Below are positions 6,838-11,550 of a stretch of DNA of 11,550 bases, in pieces. Origin of the DNA: Asterionellopsis glacialis (taxonomy: Eukaryota; Bacillariophyta; Plagiogrammaphyceae; Rhaphoneidales; Asterionellopsidaceae); NCBI GenBank assembly GCA_014885115.2, contig WKLE02001702.1, positions 1-11,550 of the forward strand. Reading direction: 5' to 3'. The first letter of the stretch is position 1. Each line of letters opens with the position of its first letter. The notes beneath the pieces are model-generated. The model did no database searches. It was not told where the DNA came from and saw nothing but the letters and a program-made list of their open reading frames with translations. Position numbers and translations under genes: made by a program.

Positions 6838-7200
6838 CCAGACTTTACTAAACTATTCATCTACACTGACACAAGCAAGTACCTGTTAGGGGCTGTCATT
6901 ACCCAAGATGACAAGCCTATCCTGTTCTACAGTAGAAAACTTACCAACTCTAAAATTTAATATACTATCGATCATAGAAGTACTCAGAGAGTATCAGTAT
7001 ATACTACTAGGTCAACATATCATAGTACACAGGGAGCATAAAAGTCTTACTTAGAACAGCTGCCTAACAGATAGACACATACAGTGGTGCATGTTTGTTT
7101 AAGAATATGGCCCCAAATTACAAAAGTAAACATAAAATAATTGCAGACGTGCTCTCCTGTTTAGATCTCATTGATACTAATGAGGAAGCTGTACCCACAT
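6838..7200 (+). pseudogene. Ty3/gypsy RNase H, broken, element ends here
   Basis: Directly after the stop that closes the thumb, the sequence reads DFTKLFIYTDTSKYLLGAVI then PILFYSRKLTNSK, the start of the RNase H domain with the first catalytic Asp (YTD) kept. Stops and frameshifts follow from 6958. IIADVLSCLDLI at about 7138-7173 is the closing ADALSRL-type motif of the domain, with the last Asp kept. Integrase should come next but the sequence changes to AT-rich non-coding DNA by about 7215. No 3' LTR of this family is found downstream, so the element is truncated on its right. Confidence 0.75.
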
Positions 7201-7214
7201 CTGGGAGCACAATA

Positions 7215-7719
7215 ATGCATGTTGGACATTTTCAATTTCCGGATATTTAAATTATATATATAATTTTTTTCCAAAATTTATCAACCTTTTCATTTTACCA
7301 GATTAAATTATGTCCTCTCTACATTTGAATCCCTGCATTTCTCCAAAATCACTGTGATTCAAATTCCAAATTGTTACATTTCAACTGTCTGATCAAATAT
7401 TGTACATTACCTTTTTGCAAACTTTTCCCACATATTCATATTCCAAATTGCATTTTGCTGCATTTTCAAATTTGTTTGTCAAATGTTCTTTTCTAATGTT
7501 CTCTTTAAATTTTTATTTTTCCTTATCAAATTATTGTTTAAAATGTTATCCCAATCGGTACTTACATAATGGGACAGAGCTCTGTTAAAAACAACGGTTA
7601 CTATATTCTCTGTTTATTTCAGCAGTTGTTGCTCCAAACAACATTAAACTTTGTATACTTTTTCTCATCATTTTGGTGGTTCTTATATTTTGCATTTGTT
7701 GAGTCTCTGTGCCTCCACC
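7215..7719. other. AT-rich stretch without a gene
   Basis: The first bases include an ATATATATA run and poly-T. Short frames on both strands carry no recognisable motif, and the codons are dominated by Phe, Leu and Ser from the T-rich composition. This abrupt change marks the right-hand break of the Ty3/gypsy remnant. Confidence 0.45.
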
Positions 7720-7845
7720 ATGGGAAGAAGGACCAATCATGACAAAGATTGTGAATGTATTTGTTGTATCAAATGTCCGTTGCAGCTAAGTGGTGACAAA
7801 CTCCAAGACAGATACCTTCAAGCAAGAAAAAGAAATTTTATTTGA
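7720..7845 (+). CDS. Small Cys-rich ORF or protein start, unrecognised
   Basis: ATG at 7720 sits in CCTCCACCATGG, a near-ideal Kozak context. It opens 41 residues: MGRRTNHDKD, then a Cys cluster C-x-C-x2-C-x2-C (residues 11-19, CECICCIKC), then a Lys/Arg/Leu-rich tail ending KRNFI and TAA. The cluster could bind metal. The good start context and basic ends suggest the true beginning of a protein now cut short, perhaps by indel or by an unseen intron. I know no family for it. Chance is a real possibility at this length. Confidence 0.25.
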   Translation: MGRRTNHDKDCECICCIKCPLQLSGDKLQDRYLQARKRNFI

Positions 7846-8438
7846 AAAGCAAAACATGCTTCCAAAAAAAATGTAAAAAAGGGTGAAGTCTTGTCAATCA
7901 AGACCTATTTTTATGCAAAATGATCCTTTTTTATACAAATGTTTCTAACAAACAATATACTTAGAATATCCATCCATCTCAACATAATCAATTCTTCCCT
8001 TCCCAGTGCTTAAGGAATTCTTCCGTTGTAAATTTGTGGAACATCAAATCCAAATACTGGTTTTCTAGTCTTGTTTGACTGCTGGTTCTTGTTCTATTTT
8101 TTGGTTTTTTTGTAAAAAGAAACAGTACCACATTGTACTGTGTCCCAAAAGATGGTGAAAGAAATTGGTGCCACATTTTGCAGCCAATCAAGACAGATGC
8201 CAGTGGTTTAAGCAAAACTTCTGTTGATGCATGTTCACATTTGTTCTGTCACTTGTTGGTGCATGGAGTTCCTTGCCCATCCTTATCACAGTCTAGATTT
8301 ACTTATACTCCACCTTCATGTCCTTTTGTAACAGGCGATTGTTCTAAACACAGCAACACTGCTCCCACAAAAGCTGCTGCACTAATTTCACTATGTGCAT
8401 CTTGATGTTTCTCAAAAGTGTTACCCAAAAATGATGGG
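7846..8438. other. AT-rich stretch, no supportable gene
   Basis: There are open frames on both strands (plus 8133-8405, minus 8215-7988) but they overlap one another and none has a domain I know. Some minus-strand pieces read like protein (for example TRKPVFGFDVPQIYNGRIP near 8015-8075). They could belong to a larger broken gene continuing from the helicase-associated-like remnant to the right. This is not strong enough to call. Confidence 0.35.
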
Positions 8439-9057
8439 TTACCTAGTAGTAACATGTCTACCATTTTGCAGGTATTCTTTCCTTTTTTTCAAGAATTCAT
8501 CTACCATCTGTACAACCTTTAATCCAATCTTCTCAAATACCCTGAATGTCTTTGGTGGAATATCTTGCACCCAGGCTTCATATCAGATCATCCATTGTGC
8601 ATAAAAATCTCTTTTTCTGCCTTGATAATTGGTGTTTCCATAGTTGATCTCACTGAATAATGGGAATGCATAAATCTGAGTATCCACATTATGAATAAGT
8701 ATTTGGTTGGTTTGCATCTTTCAAAAGAAAAGGAATCACTTCCATTGGTGGATCCTTGTATATTTGGCTTCTTTTTTTATTCCAAATATGAAAAATAACT
8801 GATTCTAGAAGATCAAATCCAGCTTTCCTCATTATTTTTGAAACATTCCCTTCAACTAATTTGCACCTTACATATTTGGATAGTTTTATACCCAATGGAT
8901 AATTCCTTGGAACATCCACATGCCCATGCAACAAATAAAACTCCCATAAAGCCACCACGTTGCTATCCTGTTCATTTTGTGCTAGTTTTGAAACAATCGT
9001 AATTTTTTTGTTTCTTTTTCCAACAATGTAGTTTTCTCCTTGACAATTATCCATCAA
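8439..9057 (-). pseudogene. Helicase-associated-domain-like protein, broken
   Basis: The minus strand is open from about 9078 to 8689. It reads KWLMDNCQGEN, IVGKRNKKITIVSKLAQNEQ, then ALWEFYLLHGHVDVPRNYPL and GIKLSKYVR. The 'Y...HGHVDVP..Y..G..L..YVR' pattern resembles the helicase-associated (HA) repeat, which is expanded in diatoms and other algae, where it has the form 'HGH..VP......LG.W....R'. A +1 frameshift near 8690 leads into HNVDTQIYAFPLFSEIN, DFYAQWMI, a TGA (possibly from CGA), YEAWVQDIPPKTFRVFEKIG and EFLKKRKEYLQNG, ending at TAA 8441-8439. No helicase motor is present. The molecular role of such proteins is poorly known. No start codon is certain, since a stop lies just upstream at about 9079-9081 and the first ATG is at 9054-9052. 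Confidence 0.4.
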
Positions 9058-9255
9058 CCATTTTAATGGATGTAAATTTTACATATGTATATCCAAACAA
9101 AGTTGTGGTCTTTGTTCAATTTGATGATTGACTTGCCACTCAAAACCAGTGCTCAATTTATTTGGGGGCTTTTATTTCTCTGTGTGTATTCCAGTAAAGT
9201 ATCATTGTCCACACCGCCCCTCACTTGCCAGCGGTTTCATCAAACTCTTGCCCTT
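9058..9255. other. Junction between AT-rich and CpG-containing DNA
   Basis: Composition changes here. To the left it is AT-rich with few CpGs. From about 9205 rightwards GC and CpG rise and the minus-strand coding sequence begins. I see no clear repeat or duplication marking the edge of the Gag-like element. Its 3' part (polymerase, 3' terminus) is absent. Confidence 0.35.
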
Positions 9256-9450
9256 TTAGGGCCACGTCAATTCCTTACCGCAAGCGACCTCCACTGGTGA
9301 CTTGTGAAGGGCGTTCACCGCCCTCTTTTTTTTTACAAAGACCTGTGTGGACAGCTTGTCCATTAATTGCTTGGAGGCTATTCCTTCCTCGACAAGCGAC
9401 GTATGTACAGTCAAAGGAAACAAGTCTTTGGGTTCCTCCGACCACATCAT
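9256..9450 (-). CDS. Short ORF directly after the Gag-like stop, possible start of Pol
   Basis: The ORF starts ATGATG at 9450, touching the TGA of the Gag-like frame (TGA-ATG-ATG), and is in the same reading frame. It encodes 64 residues beginning MMWSEEPKDL, with LVEEGIASKQLMDKLSTQVF and a basic KKKR stretch, and ends at TAA (9258-9256). No domain is recognisable. A second ORF abutting Gag in the same frame is the arrangement retroelements use for Gag-Pol expression by stop readthrough or re-initiation, so this may be the N-terminus of a polymerase whose remainder is lost. It could also be a short tail peptide. Confidence 0.35.
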   Translation of the reverse strand: MMWSEEPKDLFPLTVHTSLVEEGIASKQLMDKLSTQVFVKKKRAVNALHKSPVEVACGKELTWP

Positions 9451-10458
9451 TCAAGAGGACTGATCCCTCTTACGTTTGTTAGCATATTTTGGAGTCGGAT
9501 CCTTTCTGTACGATGCGGCTGCTTTGGCTAGGTTAGCCGCCACGGCCTTTGCTTTTGCATCAGTAGGTTTCGCAATTACATGCAAATATGTGCAGTTTGG
9601 GTCGCTGCACGATCCGAGACCATTTAATTGCATACATGTCCCCCTGGCACCCAAACAAAGATCGGAGTATTTCAACAGTGGGTCACAGGAGGACATCAAG
9701 GCACTGATTGACAGATTTGGATACTCTTGTGACAACACCTTGGTAGCTTTGGCTATCAGAGGGTGGAGCGGGGCCCAGTAGGGTCCTTTGTAGACCCCTC
9801 CACTTCCGGTGGTGTCTGGAAACAAACCACCTTGTGAGCCATCTTGACCACCTGTCCTTGGGGGAGGCGGCAATGGAAGATAACCTCCTTCCCCTGGGTA
9901 GAACAGATTTATAGGACAGTGGACCGACTCCATAATTTTTCCCATCTCGAGGAATTCGTTTACGTATTGTAACTTGGACCTTGGGAGAGGCTCACCCGGC
10001 TCCCAAGCCACTGCAGCTCCAAAGAATTTCCTTGAATCATGAAGCAAGGACCACATAAGTTGGAGGACATCCTCCTTGCTCATATTTTCATATTCATGGG
10101 CCTGAGCCCATAGATGCCTTCGCATCTGTAATATTTCCATGCAATGCCAACTTGTGGGTCCTACAATTACTTCCAACAGGCGATCGTAGTTCGCCAGGAC
10201 TCTAAGTAAGCTCTCATAGTTGTACGGGGGCAGAACCTTTATATCCTTAGCATCGCTTACATCTGCTGGCGTCGTCAACGTTGCCTCCTTTAACATTTCC
10301 AATCTTTTCTTTGCCCTTTTGTTCTTAGACAGTGCAGAATATGGGACTGCGAACGGAGATAATCCTCGATGACAATCCTCAAAGCCCACTTCACCATCGA
10401 ACGCAAAATTTAAATCCTTGATATCCTTTACCAAGTCAGCGGATAAAAAGATACGCAT
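9451..10458 (-). CDS. Gag-like protein, C-terminal half with CCCH finger
   Basis: 335 residues can be read from ATG at 10458, but this is probably not the true start. It is in the same frame as the upstream half (10504-11511), separated by one TGA, and the 15 codons between TGA and this ATG are also open. Residues 50-180 are mostly helical and charged. Residues 189-221 are a Pro/Gly-rich linker (LPLPPPPRTGG, GSGG). Residues 230-262 resemble a conserved block before the finger (HPLIAKATKVL, EYPNLS). Residues 275-293 hold C-x8-C-x4-C-x3-H, a CCCH zinc finger, followed by an Ala/Lys-rich helix and a basic end (NKRKRDQSS). A helical body plus a C-terminal zinc finger suits an RNA-binding Gag. A non-element CCCH protein is possible. 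CpGs are retained, so it is young compared with the Ty3/gypsy body. Confidence 0.6.
   Translation of the reverse strand: MRIFLSADLVKDIKDLNFAFDGEVGFEDCHRGLSPFAVPYSALSKNKRAKKRLEMLKEATLTTPADVSDAKDIKVLPPYNYESLLRVLANYDRLLEVIVGPTSWHCMEILQMRRHLWAQAHEYENMSKEDVLQLMWSLLHDSRKFFGAAVAWEPGEPLPRSKLQYVNEFLEMGKIMESVHCPINLFYPGEGGYLPLPPPPRTGGQDGSQGGLFPDTTGSGGVYKGPYWAPLHPLIAKATKVLSQEYPNLSISALMSSCDPLLKYSDLCLGARGTCMQLNGLGSCSDPNCTYLHVIAKPTDAKAKAVAANLAKAAASYRKDPTPKYANKRKRDQSS
9580..9636 (-). other. CCCH zinc finger motif in the Gag-like protein
   Basis: Cys codons at 9636-9634, about 9609-9607 and about 9594-9592, and the His codon at 9582-9580, give C-x8-C-x4-C-x3-H. The spacing is close to the C-x7-9-C-x4-6-C-x3-H rule of RNA-binding CCCH fingers. 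Cys268, just before it, could be an extra ligand. In retroelement Gags the usual finger is CCHC, so this type is less common. Confidence 0.6.
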
Positions 10459-10503
10459 CGGATTATCTGAATTGGTCCGCGGATGTAAGTGTTTGTGTAG
10501 GAC

Positions 10504-11511
10504 TCAGGTTACTCCAGCTGTTGTTCTCCCTTCCTTAACTAATTCGTCTAAGCATGGAGGGATAGGTGATCCCTCATTTAAGCTGCACGCCGCCCGGATG
10601 AGGGATCGTTCCCCATCTGTGTACAACTTCTTCGACCGGTCTGTTTGTCCTAACAAATTTTGATTTAATCCTTGAATGGTTTGCATTGTGGCTGCTACCA
10701 TATGTTCTTGGGACAAGTTTGGACTCGCAATATCCGGCAGGATTTTGGGAACATGGTTTCGAATAACTTTTGTGCCCCATTTTCTCAGTCTCCTCGTTGG
10801 CGCAATATGTTGCCAATCCAATAGGAGGTGACTTTTTGAAGCTAGCACACCTGTGGAGTCCGCTTTAGTCCCTGCCAACATTACCCACTCTAATAGGATA
10901 TGGAGCATGGCTCGATTGTCTGGGGTTCCTTCCTCCATCAAGATTTTTAATCTTTCATATACAGTATAAGCATGTAATGGATCTAAAAAGTATGGAGCCC
11001 ATGCTGTCGGCAGATACATCATAGATGGTATGGTGATCTTGTCTGTTAGGGGAGCGTCTGGTTCTAGATTTCCTGCAAAGGCCAATAAAGTGTGATCGTC
11101 CTCACGTGCCACCAGACTTGCTGCCCATTGATCTTCTTTCACGCGCTTGTAGGTTTGCGCCTTAAACAATTTTCCTGCCACTTCGGATATTGTATTTCCC
11201 GGCATCATCAGGTACGAAGGAAATTGCTCATCCTCAATATCCCCCATTCTACCGAAGACCTTTCCTTCCAACTCATCTCTGATGCCAATAGTAACGTTGT
11301 ACCTTGATAAACTGTGAATCGCGACATTCTTCTGAGATGGTGGTAAGACTGTCAAAAAGCATGTAATATCATCCGTGCCTAAGACTCGTGAGAGTGTTTC
11401 CGTCTTGTGCATGATGGTATCCATGTTCTCAATAAAAGTTTCAAATTCATTTGCTGCCTGTGATACAGTTTGCCCCTTCGTTCGAGATAAGATTTCAAAT
11501 GTAAGGGTGCC
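10504..11511 (-). CDS. Gag-like protein, N-terminal half, cut by LTR insertion
   Basis: The frame is open from the LTR junction at 11511 to TGA at 10506-10504. The first ATG at 11424 gives 306 residues, but the 29 codons before it (from GTLTFEILSRTKGQTVSQAA on) read as coding too. The original start therefore lay further upstream and has been separated by the LTR at 11512. The sequence is rich in predicted helices (for example ITIPSMMYLPTAWAPYFLDP, AYTVYERLKILMEEGT, LHILLEWVML), with no enzyme motif, transmembrane segment or signal peptide that I can see. After TGA the same frame continues into the CCCH half. The TGA could be a CGA (Arg) changed by CpG deamination, or a readthrough site. Gag-like is inferred from the whole layout; the family is not recognised by name. 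Confidence 0.6.
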   Translation of the reverse strand, partial: GTLTFEILSRTKGQTVSQAANEFETFIENMDTIMHKTETLSRVLGTDDITCFLTVLPPSQKNVAIHSLSRYNVTIGIRDELEGKVFGRMGDIEDEQFPSYLMMPGNTISEVAGKLFKAQTYKRVKEDQWAASLVAREDDHTLLAFAGNLEPDAPLTDKITIPSMMYLPTAWAPYFLDPLHAYTVYERLKILMEEGTPDNRAMLHILLEWVMLAGTKADSTGVLASKSHLLLDWQHIAPTRRLRKWGTKVIRNHVPKILPDIASPNLSQEHMVAATMQTIQGLNQNLLGQTDRSKKLYTDGERSLIRAACSLNEGSPIPPCLDELVKEGRTTAGVT

Positions 11512-11550
11512 TGCAGTAGGCGAGTCGCGAGACTCGCGCGATATGTCAAT
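11512..11550 (+). mobile_element. Start of a young LTR, truncated by the window end
   Basis: The 39 bases from TGCAGTAGG onward are identical to 690-728, including the GCGA hairpin (11520-11537). It is the 5' end of another copy of the LTR, in plus orientation, inserted into the minus-strand Gag-like frame. The base string before it ends GTGCC, so the right flank of the insertion should repeat that sequence if the duplication is 5 bp. Whether this is a solo LTR or a full element cannot be seen. Confidence 0.85.

Noticed and set aside
8133..8405. 90-residue plus-strand frame rich in Cys and Ser
   Set aside because: It starts at a TTG codon, overlaps a minus-strand frame of similar quality, and has no recognisable domain, so neither strand can be chosen.
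7200..9060. Missing integrase or 3' LTR of the Ty3/gypsy element
   Set aside because: I looked for the LTR start (TGCAGTAGGC), the conserved AT-rich LTR block, and HHCC or DDE integrase motifs and saw none, so no such feature is reported.
9225..9781. Plus-strand frames opposite the Gag-like protein
   Set aside because: They mirror the minus-strand coding sequence, carry no motif, and the minus frame is far longer and contains the CCCH finger.
10574..11307. Additional short frames on both strands within the Gag-like region (10574-10816 minus, 11092-11307 plus)
   Set aside because: They overlap the long minus-strand frame in other registers and show no independent coding evidence.
1..11550. 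tRNA or rRNA genes
   Set aside because: No stretch with the tRNA A-box/B-box pair or conserved rRNA segments was noticed on either strand. A dedicated covariance search would be needed to exclude short RNAs.

Overview
The window looks like repeat-rich nuclear DNA of a eukaryote. No bacterial operon structure, RNA gene or intact host gene is visible. A stramenopile alga, perhaps a diatom, is my best guess but is unproven. It rests on a helicase-associated-like 'HGHVDVP' domain, a Ty3/gypsy Gag with a C-x2-H-x4-H-x5-C finger, a Gag-like protein with a CCCH finger, and repeats of different ages that differ sharply in CpG content. I recognise these families from memory; no search was run.

Layout. 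1-684 holds several inverted repeats and weak coding-like remnants on the minus strand. 690-1217 is a CpG-rich solo LTR (TG...CA) with a 5-bp target duplication, CATTG. Its U3 part carries tandem units, each containing the palindrome TGACGTCA. 1223-2383 is AT-rich with no gene I can support. 2384-3343 is a decayed reverse transcriptase end plus RNase H, broken by stops that mostly look like CpG deamination. 3631-4090 is an old, CpG-poor copy of the same LTR family, followed on the same strand by a broken Ty3/gypsy body: Gag (4158-5000), protease (5240-5720), reverse transcriptase (5800-6837) and RNase H (6838-7170). That body stops before integrase and no 3' LTR is visible. 7215-8438 is AT-rich with one small Cys-rich ORF. 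8439-9057 (minus) is a broken helicase-associated-like protein. 9451-11511 (minus) is a long, CpG-containing Gag-like frame with one internal TGA and a CCCH finger. A second short ORF starts directly after its stop in the same frame. At 11512 another young LTR begins; its 39 visible bases match the LTR at 690 exactly, and it cuts the Gag-like frame.

Taken together, the window is a nested retroelement graveyard with at least two age classes. The older ones (2384-3343, 3631-7200) appear eroded at CpG sites. The younger ones (690-1217, 9451-11550) keep their CpGs. The most interesting signals are the CRE-palindrome array in the young LTR, its erosion in the old copy, and the stop-punctuated Gag-like frame.
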